A stretch of DNA of 64,000 bases from Streptomyces caatingaensis (GCF_001187435.1 NZ_LFXA01000018.1:62001-126000); one strand, 5' to 3'. Numbered from the stretch's first letter, positions 52,803 to 62,124 are shown. Notes: generated by a model from the letters alone, not told the origin. Program-made: numbers and translations.

Positions 52803-53636
52803 ATGGACAGCGGCGGACTCGACCTGCCCGGCTTCCGGAACGTGCAGCGCCTGGCCTACGACTGCGCCGAGGCCGTCGCGGCCCGGCTCCGGCCGGGGAC
52901 GACCGAACGCGACGCGGCCCGGATGCTGCGGCAGTGGCTGCGCCTGCGCGGGGTCCGCGACTGGTTCCACCTGCCCTTCGCATGGTTCGGCGACCGCACC
53001 GCCTTCGCCGGTTTCCGGGTGCCCGCGCAGTTCTTCCCGACCGGACGCCGGCTGGAGCCGGGGATGCCCTTCATCCTGGACCTGGCCCCCGTCCACCACG
53101 GCTTCACCGCCGACGTCGGCTACTCCGGGTCGCTCGGGCCGAACCCGCTGCACACACGGCTCCTGGACGACCTGCGCGACCATCGTGACCTGGTGCTCCG
53201 CGAGGTGCGCGAACGGCGCACGCTGCGCGAGATCTACGAGGACGTGGACCGTCTCATGATGCGGCAGGGCTACGTGAACCGTCATCGCGCGTATCCCTTC
53301 GGAGTGATCGCGCACAAGGTCGGCCGGGTCGCGGAGCGCCGCTGGTCGCCGCACGTCCTCGGGTTCGGCGCACAGGCCCTCAAGGGGCTCGCCGCCGACC
53401 TGGCCCACGGCCACCGGGAGGGCTGGTCACCGCTGTGGAGCCCGCACCGGCGATCGGACCATCCGCCCGTGCCGGGGCTGTGGGCGGTCGAGCCGCATCT
53501 CGGATTCCGGGGCACCGGCGCCAAGTTCGAGGAGCTGCTCGTGGTCACCGATTCCCGCGACCCGGAGGAGAGCGCCTTCTGGCTCGACGACGACCTGCCG
53601 CATGTGCGGCGTGGAGAGGGGAGGACCGGACGATGA
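52803..53636 (+). CDS. M24-fold metallopeptidase-family protein
   Basis: This protein of about 277 aa has the pita-bread fold. Candidate metal ligands are all present: two Asp in FILDLAPVHHGFTADVG, His in GVIAHKVG and two Glu in WAVEPHLG and KFEELLVV. It lacks the HGxGHxxG signature of aminopeptidase P, so the substrate may differ. The start is uncertain: ATG 52803 lies directly behind GGAG, and upstream in-frame codons exist. Its TGA overlaps the ATG of the next gene (ATGA), so it is coupled to the EphD-like fusion. Confidence 0.75.
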   Translation: MDSGGLDLPGFRNVQRLAYDCAEAVAARLRPGTTERDAARMLRQWLRLRGVRDWFHLPFAWFGDRTAFAGFRVPAQFFPTGRRLEPGMPFILDLAPVHHGFTADVGYSGSLGPNPLHTRLLDDLRDHRDLVLREVRERRTLREIYEDVDRLMMRQGYVNRHRAYPFGVIAHKVGRVAERRWSPHVLGFGAQALKGLAADLAHGHREGWSPLWSPHRRSDHPPVPGLWAVEPHLGFRGTGAKFEELLVVTDSRDPEESAFWLDDDLPHVRRGEGRTGR

Positions 53637-55414
53637 CCGGCGGCGGCAGGGGGATCGAGGGGGCGAGGGAGCGCTGGGTGCGCTCCGGGGAGGTCGAGCT
53701 GTGCGTCGCCGAACTGGGCGACCCGGCCGACCCGACGGTCGTGCTGGTGCACGGCTACCCCGACAGCAAGGAGGTGTGGTCCGAGGTCGCCGCACGGCTG
53801 CGGGACCGCTTCCACGTCGTCCTCTACGACGTGCGCGGCTGCGGCCGCTCCACCGCTCCCCGGCCGCTGCGCGGCGGTTTCACCCTGGAGAGGCTCACCG
53901 ACGACTTCCTCGCGGTGGTGGACGCGCTGAGCCCGGACGCCCCCGTGCACCTGGCCGGGCACGACTGGGGGTCGGTGCAGGGCTGGGAGTTCGTCACCGC
54001 CGCCCGTGCCCAGGGCCGGATCGCGTCCTTCACCTCCGTCTCCGGGCCGTCGCTGGACCACTTCGGGCACTGGATCAAGGAGCGTGCCGCCCGGCCCACC
54101 CCGCGGCGGGCCGCCCATCTCCTGCGGCAGGGCGCCAAGTCCTGGTACGTCTACGCCCTGCACACCCCGCTCCTTCCCGAGGCGGCCTGGCGGGGGCCAC
54201 TGGGGAAGCGCTGGCCGGCCCTGCTGGAGCGGCTCGAGAAGGTGCCCCGGGGGCCCTACCCCACCCCGTCGCTCCCCTCGGACGCGGCGCACGGCGCCTG
54301 GCTCTACCGCGACAACGTCCGCCCGAGACTGCGCCGTCCGCGCGAGGACGCCTACGCGCACGCCCCCGTGCAGCTGATCACGCCGACCGGTGACGCCTTC
54401 CTGTCGGAGCGGCTCTACGACGGCCTGGAACGCTGGGCCCCCGGCCTGGAGCGGCGCACCCTCCGGGCCGGCCACTGGGTACCGCGCACCCGGCCCGGCC
54501 AACTGGCCGAGTGGATCGCCTCGTTCGCCTCGGCCCACCAGGACGGCACGGCCTCCCCGGCACGCCGCCGGCCCCCGCGCGACCGCTACGCCGAGCGCTT
54601 CGCGGGCCGCCTGGTGCTGGTGACGGGGGCGGCGAGCGGCATCGGCCGGGCCACCGCCTTCGCCTTCGCCGAGGCCGGGGCGCGGGTCGTGGCGGTCGAC
54701 GTGGACGCGGAGGGCGCCGCGCGGACGGCCGAGCTGGCACGGCTGACCGGGGCCCCGGAGGCGTGGGCCGAGTGCGCCGACGTCTCGGACGGGCAGGCCA
54801 TGGAGAAGCTCGCGGCGCGCACCGCCGCCGAGTACGGGGTGGTGGACATCCTGGTCAACAACGCGGGCATCGGCGTCTCCGGACCCTTCCTGGAGACCCC
54901 GGAGGACGTCTGGCGCAAGGTCCTGGACGTCAATCTCTGGGGTGTGATCCATGGCTGCCGCGTCTTCGGCCGGCAGATGGCCGAGCGCGGCGAGGGGGGC
55001 CATATCGTCAACACCGCCTCCGCGGCCGCCTTCCAGCCCTCCCGCACCCTCTCGGCCTACGGCACCTCCAAGGCGGCGGTGCTGATGCTGAGCGAATGCC
55101 TGCGCGCCGAACTGGCCGGCCTCGACATAGGAGTTACCGCCGTCTGCCCCGGCGTCGTGGCCACGGGGATCACGAGCACCACCCTCTTCACCGGCGTCCC
55201 CGAGGAGGAGCAGCGCCGGCTGCGCGAGCGGGTGACCCGGCTCTACGGCCGGCGGAACTACCCGCCGGAGCGGGTCGCCGACGCCGTCCTCAGGGCGGTG
55301 TACGAGGACCGGGCCGTCGTGCCGGTGGCGCCGGAGGCCCATGGCCTGCGCCTCCTCGCCCGTTTCGCCCCCCGGCTGCGGCGCTCCGTCGCCCGGCTCG
55401 ACCCCCGGTTCTGA
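53633..55414 (+). CDS. EphD-like fusion: alpha/beta epoxide hydrolase plus short-chain dehydrogenase
   Basis: This is a 593-aa two-domain enzyme. Residues 1-300 are an alpha/beta hydrolase with HGYPDS (40-45) and GHDWGS, where Asp111 would be the epoxide-hydrolase nucleophile. Residues 320-593 form an SDR with TGAASGIG, NNAGIG and the YGTSK catalytic Tyr/Lys. The fusion matches mycobacterial EphD, which acts on mycolic-acid precursors. Streptomyces makes no mycolic acids, so the substrate is another lipid or terpenoid. GGGAGGA lies ahead of ATG 53633. It is the second gene of a four-gene run. Confidence 0.9.
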   Translation: MTGGGRGIEGARERWVRSGEVELCVAELGDPADPTVVLVHGYPDSKEVWSEVAARLRDRFHVVLYDVRGCGRSTAPRPLRGGFTLERLTDDFLAVVDALSPDAPVHLAGHDWGSVQGWEFVTAARAQGRIASFTSVSGPSLDHFGHWIKERAARPTPRRAAHLLRQGAKSWYVYALHTPLLPEAAWRGPLGKRWPALLERLEKVPRGPYPTPSLPSDAAHGAWLYRDNVRPRLRRPREDAYAHAPVQLITPTGDAFLSERLYDGLERWAPGLERRTLRAGHWVPRTRPGQLAEWIASFASAHQDGTASPARRRPPRDRYAERFAGRLVLVTGAASGIGRATAFAFAEAGARVVAVDVDAEGAARTAELARLTGAPEAWAECADVSDGQAMEKLAARTAAEYGVVDILVNNAGIGVSGPFLETPEDVWRKVLDVNLWGVIHGCRVFGRQMAERGEGGHIVNTASAAAFQPSRTLSAYGTSKAAVLMLSECLRAELAGLDIGVTAVCPGVVATGITSTTLFTGVPEEEQRRLRERVTRLYGRRNYPPERVADAVLRAVYEDRAVVPVAPEAHGLRLLARFAPRLRRSVARLDPRF

Positions 55415-55477
55415 CCACCCCGGCCCGCGCCACGGCGGGACGGGACCCCGCCGGACCTTCGCAGGAGGAACCCGCAC

Positions 55478-56380
55478 ATGACCGACGGCTACCGCATCGC
55501 GCCCCGGCGCGTGAGCTTCGACTGGCGCGAGACGCCGCTCCACTGGATACCGGACGAGCCGACCGCCACCCACGTCATCAACGTCCTGCACCTGCTGCTG
55601 CCCGCCGGCGAACGGTGGTTCGTCAAGGTCTTCAAGGAGGCCCTTCCGCTGGTGCGCGACGAGGAACTGCTCAAGGACGTCAAGGGCTTCATGGGCCAGG
55701 AGGCCACCCACAGCGTCCAGCACTCCTACGTGCTCGACCACCTCGCCCACCAGGGCCTGGACACCACCGCCTACACCCGTCACGTGGAATACCTCTTCGA
55801 CGTGCTGCTGGGTGAGCGGCCCCCGTTCGGCCTGCGCGTCTCCGACCGGGCCTGGCTGCGGTTCAGGCTGTCGGTGGTGGCGGCGACGGAGCAGTTCACC
55901 GCGGTGCTCGGCGACTGGGTGCTGCGGGCCGACGCCCTCGACCGCGCCGAGCCGGACCCGGTGATGCTCGACCTGCTGCGCTGGCACGGGGCGGAGGAGG
56001 TGGAGCACCGCTCGGTCGCCTTCGACATGTTCCAGCACTGCGGCGGCGAGGAACCCGCCCGCTACGCCCGCCGGCTGCTGGGCATGGCGATCACCGCTCC
56101 GGTGCTGACCTACATGTGGGCGGCCGGGGCGTCCTACCTGATCCGCCACGACCCCAGGCTCGCGGGGCGGCTGCGGTACACCCTCCGGCACCACAAGAGG
56201 GCCATCGAGAAAGGGCTGTTGCCCACCTGGCGCGAGCTGGGCGCCGCGATCCCGCGCTACCTCCGGCGCTCGTACCATCCCTCGCAGGAAGGGTCGTTGA
56301 GCAGGGCGGTCGACTACCTGGCGGTCTCGCCCGCGGCCCGGGGCGCGGGCGGCGGCCCGAAGGGCGCGGCCGCCTCCTAG
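55478..56380 (+). CDS. PF10118-type predicted metal-dependent hydrolase (ferritin-like)
   Basis: This is a 300-aa mostly helical protein. Two EXXH-type motifs, GQEATHSVQH (about 72-81) and HGAEEVEHRSVAFD (about 169-182), plus further Glu/His residues predict a di-metal centre as in the YbcI/PF10118 family. Activity in this family is uncharacterised; a di-iron oxygenase-like reaction is conceivable. It sits 63 bp after the EphD-like fusion with AGGAGG ahead of the ATG, and 51 bp before the MerR gene. Confidence 0.85.
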   Translation: MTDGYRIAPRRVSFDWRETPLHWIPDEPTATHVINVLHLLLPAGERWFVKVFKEALPLVRDEELLKDVKGFMGQEATHSVQHSYVLDHLAHQGLDTTAYTRHVEYLFDVLLGERPPFGLRVSDRAWLRFRLSVVAATEQFTAVLGDWVLRADALDRAEPDPVMLDLLRWHGAEEVEHRSVAFDMFQHCGGEEPARYARRLLGMAITAPVLTYMWAAGASYLIRHDPRLAGRLRYTLRHHKRAIEKGLLPTWRELGAAIPRYLRRSYHPSQEGSLSRAVDYLAVSPAARGAGGGPKGAAAS

Positions 56381-56431
56381 GCCGCCCCCGGTCTCCCGCC
56401 GGGGCCCACGGTGATGGACGAGGAGCGACGC

Positions 56432-57697
56432 GTGACCGAACAGCCGGTGTACCGGATCGAGGACCTGGCCCACCGCAGCGGTGCCACCGTCCGCACCATC
56501 CGCGCCTACCTGGACCGGGGGCTGCTGCCGAAGCCCGAACGCCGGGGCCGGGCCAACGTCTACGGGGAGAACCACCTCGCGCGGCTCCGCCAGATCGGCG
56601 GTCTGCTCGACCGCGGCTACACCCTGGCCAGCATCAAGGAGCTGCTGGACGCCTGGGACACCGGCCGGGGACTGGGCGGCGTCCTCGGGCTGGTCGCCGA
56701 GGTGGACGGCCCCTGGACCGACGAACGCCCCGTCCGCGTCGACCGCGCCGACCTGACCGAGACCTTCGGCGGCCCGGACGAGAGCGCCCTGGAGGAGGCC
56801 GTGGAACTGGGCGTCCTCGAACGGCTCCCGGACACCCCGGACGTCTTCCTCGCCCCCAGCCCCCGGCTGCTGGCCGTGGCATCCGAACTGCACGCTGCGG
56901 GCGTCCCGTTGACCGCGGTCTCCGCCCACCTGCGCGAACTGCGCTCCCAGGTCGAGCACATCGCGGCCCGTTTCCTGGACTTCACCACCGAACATGTCTT
57001 CCGCCCCTATCTCGATCATCCGCCGAGCGACGACGTCGCCGCCCAGGCCGCCGACCTGGTGCGCCGGCTGCGCCCCCTCGCCCGCCAGACGGTGGACGCC
57101 GAACTCGCCCGCGCGATGCGGACGTTCGCCGTCCGCCACCTCCGCCACCACTTGGCCGAGTCCTCCTCCGCAGACCCCGACGCACCGGATGCCCTGGACG
57201 GCATGAAGGGCGTGAAGGGCGTGAACGGCCTGCACAGCTTGGACGGCCTGGACGGCCTGACCGGTCGGGACGACGTGGGCCATGTGGACAGCCTGGAGGA
57301 CTCGGCGGAGCTGGAAGGCCCGGGTGAGCCGGGCGGGCCGTCCGGATCGGGTTCGCCGGGCGGATCGGGCGGGCCAGGCACGCCGTGCGGACCCGTCCGC
57401 CCGGACGCGACCGTCTCCCGCGGCGCCCCCGCCACCGAGCCCCCCGACCTCCGCAATCCCGGTGCCCCCGGTGACCCCGGCGACGGGCGCGCCCTCCACG
57501 ACGGGTGGACCGTAGTCCGCCTGCCCCCTGCCACCGTCCGGGAGGTCCAGGCCCTGGTGGGTACCGGGGAGGAGGCCACGAGTGCCTTCATCGCCGCCGC
57601 CGCCGAACGCGAGGTTCGGAGCCGGGCCATGGACGCCCTCGCCGCGCCGCGCCGGCAACGTCAGCGGTCCGGCAGCCAGTTGCCATGGAATCCGTAG
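56432..57697 (+). CDS. MerR-family regulator with long Gly/Pro-rich linker
   Basis: This 421-aa protein has an N-terminal MerR HTH (about 3-75; YRIEDLAHRSGATVRTIRAYLDRGLLPKPERRGRANVYG) and a helical effector region to about 245. A low-complexity stretch rich in LDG/GVKG and then Gly-Pro units follows (about 255-345), with a short conserved C-terminal domain. GTG 56432 has AGGAG 6 nt ahead and beats GTG/ATG 56411/56414. It ends the M24-EphD-PF10118 run and probably regulates it. The 3' end overlaps the convergent carotenoid-oxygenase gene by 37 bp. Confidence 0.88.
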   Translation: MTEQPVYRIEDLAHRSGATVRTIRAYLDRGLLPKPERRGRANVYGENHLARLRQIGGLLDRGYTLASIKELLDAWDTGRGLGGVLGLVAEVDGPWTDERPVRVDRADLTETFGGPDESALEEAVELGVLERLPDTPDVFLAPSPRLLAVASELHAAGVPLTAVSAHLRELRSQVEHIAARFLDFTTEHVFRPYLDHPPSDDVAAQAADLVRRLRPLARQTVDAELARAMRTFAVRHLRHHLAESSSADPDAPDALDGMKGVKGVNGLHSLDGLDGLTGRDDVGHVDSLEDSAELEGPGEPGGPSGSGSPGGSGGPGTPCGPVRPDATVSRGAPATEPPDLRNPGAPGDPGDGRALHDGWTVVRLPPATVREVQALVGTGEEATSAFIAAAAEREVRSRAMDALAAPRRQRQRSGSQLPWNP

Positions 57698-59007
57698 GGC
57701 ACGCGCTGCGGCAGGTGGACGACGGCGACCGGCGGAGCGGCCAGGTCCTCGGCGTCGAGGATCACCAGGTCGCTGGTGTCGCTCGCCGCGTCGTGGACGT
57801 AGGTGATCAGCCACCCGGGGCCGCCCGGCCGGTCGTCCGCCGGCGCGAACGACGCCTCGGCCGGAGTGCGGCCCGGACCGAATATGTGGCGGGCCACGGA
57901 ACCCGTCCGCAGGTCGTAGCGCAGCAGCTCGCCCCGGGGAACGGCGGATGAGGGGCTTTCGGCCACCGTGACGTGACCGTACCGGGCCGACTGCCCGGCG
58001 AGCCGGTCGTCGATGCGCGGGAACTCGCATCGCTGGTCGTCGAGTTGCTCCTCGGTCACCGTCCCCCTCGACAGATCGAGCGTCCACCGCCAGAGCGTGC
58101 CGTGGGCGGGTCCCAGGTCAGGGGCCGCGAAGTGCGGATAGCGGATGACGTGCAGGACGATCCGCTCACCGTCGGCGCCGGCCTCGTCGTGGGCGTTGAG
58201 CGCGTGGAAGACGTAGCAGGGATCGATCGGCAGCCAGCGCACCTCGCCATGAGGGTCGTCCCGGCGCAGCACCCCGAGCCTCGCGCCATAGGCCGGATCC
58301 CAGCTGTAGGGCATGCCGCCGCCCGCCCCGCGGGCCCGCTGTTCGTCGAAGACCACGGGCAGGTCCATGAAGACGACGTGGCCGGCGGTGAGATGGAAGT
58401 CGTGCATCATCGTGGGGCCCTGGACGTCCACGGGCCTGCTGATCTCCAACTCGCCGCTCCGCCCTGCCCGGTGATAGGTGAGGAAGGGAGCCTTCACCAT
58501 GCCGTAGCCGAAGAAGTGGAGCTCTCCCGTGACGGGGCAGGTCTTGGGGTGGGCGGTCATCGGTGTGACCAGGCGTCCGCCGAAGTCGTAGACGCCTATG
58601 GTCTCCAGCTCGCGCCCCGGGCGGCAGTCCACCTCGTAGGGGAAGGAGGACTCCACCAGGGCGAGGGTGCGTCCCGCGTGCCGCACCACATGGGTGTTGG
58701 CGACGCCCGCCGTGAGATCCATGCCGCCGCGCCCGTCGTGGATCCGGGCGCCGTGGGTGAAGGTGGAGGTGCGCACCCAGCGGTTGCGGTAGGAGGTGGC
58801 CCGTCCGCCCTCCAGGCGGACTCCGTGGATCATGCCGTCGCCGAAGAACCAGTGGCCGGAGGCCGCGTCGTGCGGGTTGGGGCCGTTGCGCAGATACCAG
58901 CCGCTGAGCTCGGGCGGGATCGCCCCGGTGACGGGGAGGTCGTGGGCGGTCAGCTCTTCGGTGACCGGTGCGAAGTTGCCCGCGAGGTGGGCGGGGGCCG
59001 TTGTCAT
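57661..59007 (-). CDS. Carotenoid cleavage oxygenase family protein
   Basis: This 448-aa seven-bladed propeller iron enzyme has the four iron-binding histidines at His153 (TAHPKT), His202 (MMHDFH), His268 (VFHALNA) and His441 (GFHGNW). It cleaves a carbon-carbon double bond of carotenoids, apocarotenoids or stilbenes with O2. No carotenoid-synthesis gene is nearby. It lies 76 bp downstream of a membrane-protein gene and both are probably under the divergent PadR. Confidence 0.93.
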   Translation of the reverse strand: MTTAPAHLAGNFAPVTEELTAHDLPVTGAIPPELSGWYLRNGPNPHDAASGHWFFGDGMIHGVRLEGGRATSYRNRWVRTSTFTHGARIHDGRGGMDLTAGVANTHVVRHAGRTLALVESSFPYEVDCRPGRELETIGVYDFGGRLVTPMTAHPKTCPVTGELHFFGYGMVKAPFLTYHRAGRSGELEISRPVDVQGPTMMHDFHLTAGHVVFMDLPVVFDEQRARGAGGGMPYSWDPAYGARLGVLRRDDPHGEVRWLPIDPCYVFHALNAHDEAGADGERIVLHVIRYPHFAAPDLGPAHGTLWRWTLDLSRGTVTEEQLDDQRCEFPRIDDRLAGQSARYGHVTVAESPSSAVPRGELLRYDLRTGSVARHIFGPGRTPAEASFAPADDRPGGPGWLITYVHDAASDTSDLVILDAEDLAAPPVAVVHLPQRVPYGFHGNWLPDR

Positions 59008-59083
59008 GCTGCGCTCCTTCAGGGGTGCTCACGAGGCTCTTGAGGAGGGATAGGTGCCGGGCGCGTCGGCCGCCCGGCCGGTG

Positions 59084-59659
59084 TCACCGCACCGAAGGCG
59101 TCACCACGCGGGCGGCGGCGCCGTGGGCCCGGGCGTTCTTGACGTAGTGGCGGGTGAACGCCACCGGAAGGACGAAGCCGACTATCTGCACCAGCTGAGC
59201 GGCCACACCGCCGAGGCCGGCCGCGTGGATCGCGGCCACGGAGGCGGCGGTCACGGTGAAGGAGGTGGCCCAGGCACTGGTGATCACGACGTTGATCCGG
59301 CGGAAGACGGGCGTCTCCCATACGGCGGGCGGGGCCTGCCGCTTGGCTATTCCGGTGGTGAAGGGGCGGCCGATCGCGATCGTGCCCCAGGCGGTGAGGG
59401 CCAGCCAGCCCAGGGAGAGGGCACCGGCGTACTCCCCGAGGGGACCGGCGGGTACGGCGAAGGCCAGGACGTTGAGGATGACGAAGAAGAGGGCCGCGCT
59501 GCTGTCCAGGATGAGCGCTTCGGCAGGCGTGCCGGAACGCAGTTCGTTGACCAGGACCCCGACGGCGAAGACCAGCCCGGCCGCCGCGCCCCACTGCAAG
59601 CCGAACGAGGACGCGATCGCGAAGGCGATCCAGGCGATGAAGCCGCGCAAGTAGTCCAT
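59084..59659 (-). CDS. Integral membrane protein ahead of carotenoid oxygenase
   Basis: This 191-aa protein has five or six predicted spans (MDYLRGFIAWIAFAIASS, GAAAGLVFAVGVLVN, SSAALFFVILNVLAFAV and others) and a short basic C-terminus. No family is recognised. ATG 59659 has GAGGAG upstream. It is first in the unit controlled by the TTGACA-N18-TAAATT promoter that overlaps the PadR inverted repeat. It may supply or export an apocarotenoid; inference only. Confidence 0.75.
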   Translation of the reverse strand: MDYLRGFIAWIAFAIASSFGLQWGAAAGLVFAVGVLVNELRSGTPAEALILDSSAALFFVILNVLAFAVPAGPLGEYAGALSLGWLALTAWGTIAIGRPFTTGIAKRQAPPAVWETPVFRRINVVITSAWATSFTVTAASVAAIHAAGLGGVAAQLVQIVGFVLPVAFTRHYVKNARAHGAAARVVTPSVR

Positions 59660-59719
59660 GGGAGTCTCCTCAGCCGATCGGGTCCGGGTCCGGTCGGCCG
59701 CTCGCCGACGTTCCAACTG

Positions 59720-59758
59720 TGACACGTCGAATTTAGAACGTCCATCCTTGACGTGTCA
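59720..59758. promoter_or_regulatory. PadR operator TGACACGTC-N21-GACGTGTCA over divergent promoters
   Basis: A perfect 9-bp inverted repeat (59720-59728 with 59750-59758) lies in the gap between the PadR gene and the membrane-protein gene. The right arm overlaps TTGACA (59759-59754) of a minus-strand promoter whose -10, TAAATT (59735-59730), lies between the arms. For PadR, TTGACG (59749) and TAGGGT (59770) are seen. It is a probable autoregulated operator. Confidence 0.75.
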
Positions 59759-59781
59759 ATGCTGGAAGGTAGGGTGAGGGC

Positions 59782-60405
59782 ATGAGCCTGAGACACGCGA
59801 TGCTGGGCCTGCTGGCCGACCGCCCCGCCAGCGGCTACGACCTGATGCGGACGTTCGAGACGTCCCTCGCCAACGTCTGGCCCGCCACGCAGAGTCAGGT
59901 CTACGGCGAGCTGGCGAAGCTGACGAAGGAGGGCCTGCTGGAAGCGGCCTCCGAAGGCCCCCGCGGGCGCAAGGAGTACGCGATCACCGACAGCGGCCTG
60001 GCGGAACTGCGCCGTTGGCTGCTGCAGGAGGAGTCGCGCAAGGTGCGCAGCGAGGCCCTGCTGAGGGTGTTCTTCCTCGACCGGCTCACCCCGGTCGAGG
60101 CCGTCGCCTACCTCCTCGGCGAGGCCGAGCGCGCGGCCCGCCAGCACCGGGAGCTCGAGGAGCTGGAGCGGAAGATCGACTGGGACGACGGCCCGCTGTC
60201 GACCAACGGCCGCCTCAGCCTCGAATACGGCCTGCGCTTCACCGCCATGCGGGAGGAGTGGGCCCGCTGGGCGGCCGAGGAGTACCGGCGGGCCCGAGGG
60301 GGAGCCCCTCGCGAGGAGTCGGCCGGCGCCTCGTCGTCCGGCCCGGCGGGCGACGACAGGGAGGACGTTCGGAAGACCGCGGGGGCGCCCCGGCACCAGG
60401 GATGA
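59782..60405 (+). CDS. PadR-family transcriptional regulator
   Basis: This 207-aa protein has an N-terminal PadR winged helix (about 1-80; RHAMLGLLADRPASGYDLMRTF, SQVYGELAKLTKEGLLE) and a C-terminal Vir_act_alpha_C dimerisation helix region (about 90-175), then a disordered Ser/Gly tail. It is divergent from the membrane-protein/carotenoid-oxygenase unit across a palindromic operator and is its likely repressor. The ligand may be a phenolic or apocarotenoid compound; unknown. Confidence 0.92.
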   Translation: MSLRHAMLGLLADRPASGYDLMRTFETSLANVWPATQSQVYGELAKLTKEGLLEAASEGPRGRKEYAITDSGLAELRRWLLQEESRKVRSEALLRVFFLDRLTPVEAVAYLLGEAERAARQHRELEELERKIDWDDGPLSTNGRLSLEYGLRFTAMREEWARWAAEEYRRARGGAPREESAGASSSGPAGDDREDVRKTAGAPRHQG

Positions 60406-60447
60406 GCGGAGAGGGCAGCCGCCCGGCCGCCCGCGGCGGTGCGCGCC

Positions 60448-61044
60448 TCACAGACCCGGCGCGCCCCACACCGGGAACCAGCGGCTCAGGTCCCCCTCGA
60501 TCCGCAGGTCGTCCTCCAGCAACGCCCGCACCTGGATCTCCAGTTCGTGGTCGCGCCGCTCCCCTCCTCCCCGCACCGGGGCGAAGGGATAGAACGTGCC
60601 GCGCTTGTAGAGGTAGACGAGGCCCAGCGACCGCTGCCGGGCGTCGTGGAAGGTCATCAGGGAGCACAGCAACTGGGGTCCGAAACCGCCCTCCTGAAGG
60701 AGTGTGTTGACCGCATGGAGATCGTTGACCAGGCCCGCCGTGTCCTCCGGGGAGTGGCGGGCGAGCAGCCAGGTGTAGCCGTAGGCGTCCCGGCTGAACT
60801 CCACGGGCGCCCCGGCACGCGCCGCGCCCGTGTGCGCGTCCGCGTCCAGCAGCTCCCGCACCTCCTGCCGCACGCTGTCGAAGGCCCCGCCCTCCACACT
60901 GGCGAAGCACACCGACCCCAGCCCGGTCGGGTCCAGCCCGGCGCCGGCCTTGAGGGTCACGGCCGCGGAGGGCAGGCCGAAGAGCTGGTCGAGATCCGGG
61001 CGGACGGGCTTGCTGCGCCCGAGGATGACATCCAGGAATCCCAC
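60448..61044 (-). CDS. pspAB: PspA-associated protein PspAB
   Basis: This 198-aa protein starts GFLDVILGRSKPVRPDLDQLF and matches PspAB, a cytoplasmic protein that accompanies PspA/PspAA in the actinobacterial envelope-stress system. The distinctive ending RIEGDLSRWFPVWGAPGL is present. GTG 61044 has AAGGAG 10 nt upstream. It lies 177 bp downstream of htpX on the same strand, an order kept in many actinobacteria. Confidence 0.88.
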   Translation of the reverse strand: MGFLDVILGRSKPVRPDLDQLFGLPSAAVTLKAGAGLDPTGLGSVCFASVEGGAFDSVRQEVRELLDADAHTGAARAGAPVEFSRDAYGYTWLLARHSPEDTAGLVNDLHAVNTLLQEGGFGPQLLCSLMTFHDARQRSLGLVYLYKRGTFYPFAPVRGGGERRDHELEIQVRALLEDDLRIEGDLSRWFPVWGAPGL

Positions 61045-61221
61045 GGCTGCACGGCTCCTTCCGGCGGTCTCCGCCCCCTCGTGGCTGCCCGCCTCCTCCT
61101 GTCTGCCCGTACCCCGTCCCGCCCTCCCCCGACCGCCCCGCATCTCATGCGTTTGCCACCCGGCCGCGCCTCGCGCGACCCTGCCGCCCGCCCGCCCCGC
61201 GGCCCCGCGGCCGGTGTCCCG

Positions 61222-62124
61222 TCAGGCCCGCCCGAGCCGGACCGAGATCCTGGCGAGCTGGTCCAGCCGCTGCTCCAGCGTGGGGTGCGAGGAGAGCAGA
61301 CTGCTCAGCGTCTCCTTGGAGAAGGCCGGGGCGAACCAGAAGGCGTTGAACGGCTCGGCCTGCCGCAGGTCGCGGGTCGGGATCCTGGCCATCTCCCCGG
61401 TGACCTTGGTGAGGGCCGACGCAAGCGCCGACGGCCGTCCCGTCAGCAGCGCGGCCGCCCGGTCGGCGGACAGCTCCCGGTAGCGGGACAGCAGCCGTGT
61501 CAGCAGGAAGCTGATGACGTACACCACGGCGCTGACCAGCGGAATCACCACCATCAGCACGGCGGTGTTGGCATCTCGTCCACCGGCCCGGCGCAGCCCT
61601 CCCCACAGCCCGATCCGGGTGATGATCCCGGCCAGGACGCCGAGGAACGACGCGATGGTCATCACCGCCACATCCCGGTGCGCCACGTGCGAGAGCTCGT
61701 GCGCCAGCACGCCCTCCAGCTCCTCCGGCTCCAGCCGGCGCAGCAGCCCCGTCGTCGCACAGACCAGGGCGTTCTTCTGATTGCGCCCGGTGGCGAAGGC
61801 ATTGGGCACATCGGTGTCGGCGATCGCCACCCGCGGCTTGGGCATGTCCGCCAGCGCGCACAACCGGTCCACCGCGCCGTGCAGTTCCGGCGCCTCCTGC
61901 GGGGTGACCTCCCGCGCGCCCATCCCGTACGCAGCGATGCGGTCGCTGAACCAGAACTGCGCGACGAACACACCGCCCGCCAGCAGCAGCACGATGGGCC
62001 AGGCGCCGCGCAGCAGCGCGACCAGCACGCCGACGAACACCACGTAGAGCAGGCCGATGAAGAACATCGTGGTGACCATGCGGGTGGTCAGCCCGCGGTC
62101 GGGGGTGAAACGGGTCTCGCGCAC
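61222..62124 (-). CDS. htpX: Membrane zinc metalloprotease HtpX
   Basis: This 300-aa M48B protease has two N-terminal spans (about 17-58), the zinc motif HELSH (142-146), further spans (about 150-215) and the downstream ligand Glu in YRELSADRAAA. HtpX degrades damaged membrane proteins. GTG 62124 has GGGAGG 5 nt ahead; longer frames lack codon bias. With pspAB it forms an envelope-quality-control pair. Confidence 0.93.
   Translation of the reverse strand: MRETRFTPDRGLTTRMVTTMFFIGLLYVVFVGVLVALLRGAWPIVLLLAGGVFVAQFWFSDRIAAYGMGAREVTPQEAPELHGAVDRLCALADMPKPRVAIADTDVPNAFATGRNQKNALVCATTGLLRRLEPEELEGVLAHELSHVAHRDVAVMTIASFLGVLAGIITRIGLWGGLRRAGGRDANTAVLMVVIPLVSAVVYVISFLLTRLLSRYRELSADRAAALLTGRPSALASALTKVTGEMARIPTRDLRQAEPFNAFWFAPAFSKETLSSLLSSHPTLEQRLDQLARISVRLGRA

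Noticed and set aside
53282..58087. A 1,601-codon minus-strand frame across the EphD-like region
   Set aside because: It is antisense to four well-supported genes and has no domain; long stop-free antisense frames are normal at this GC content.
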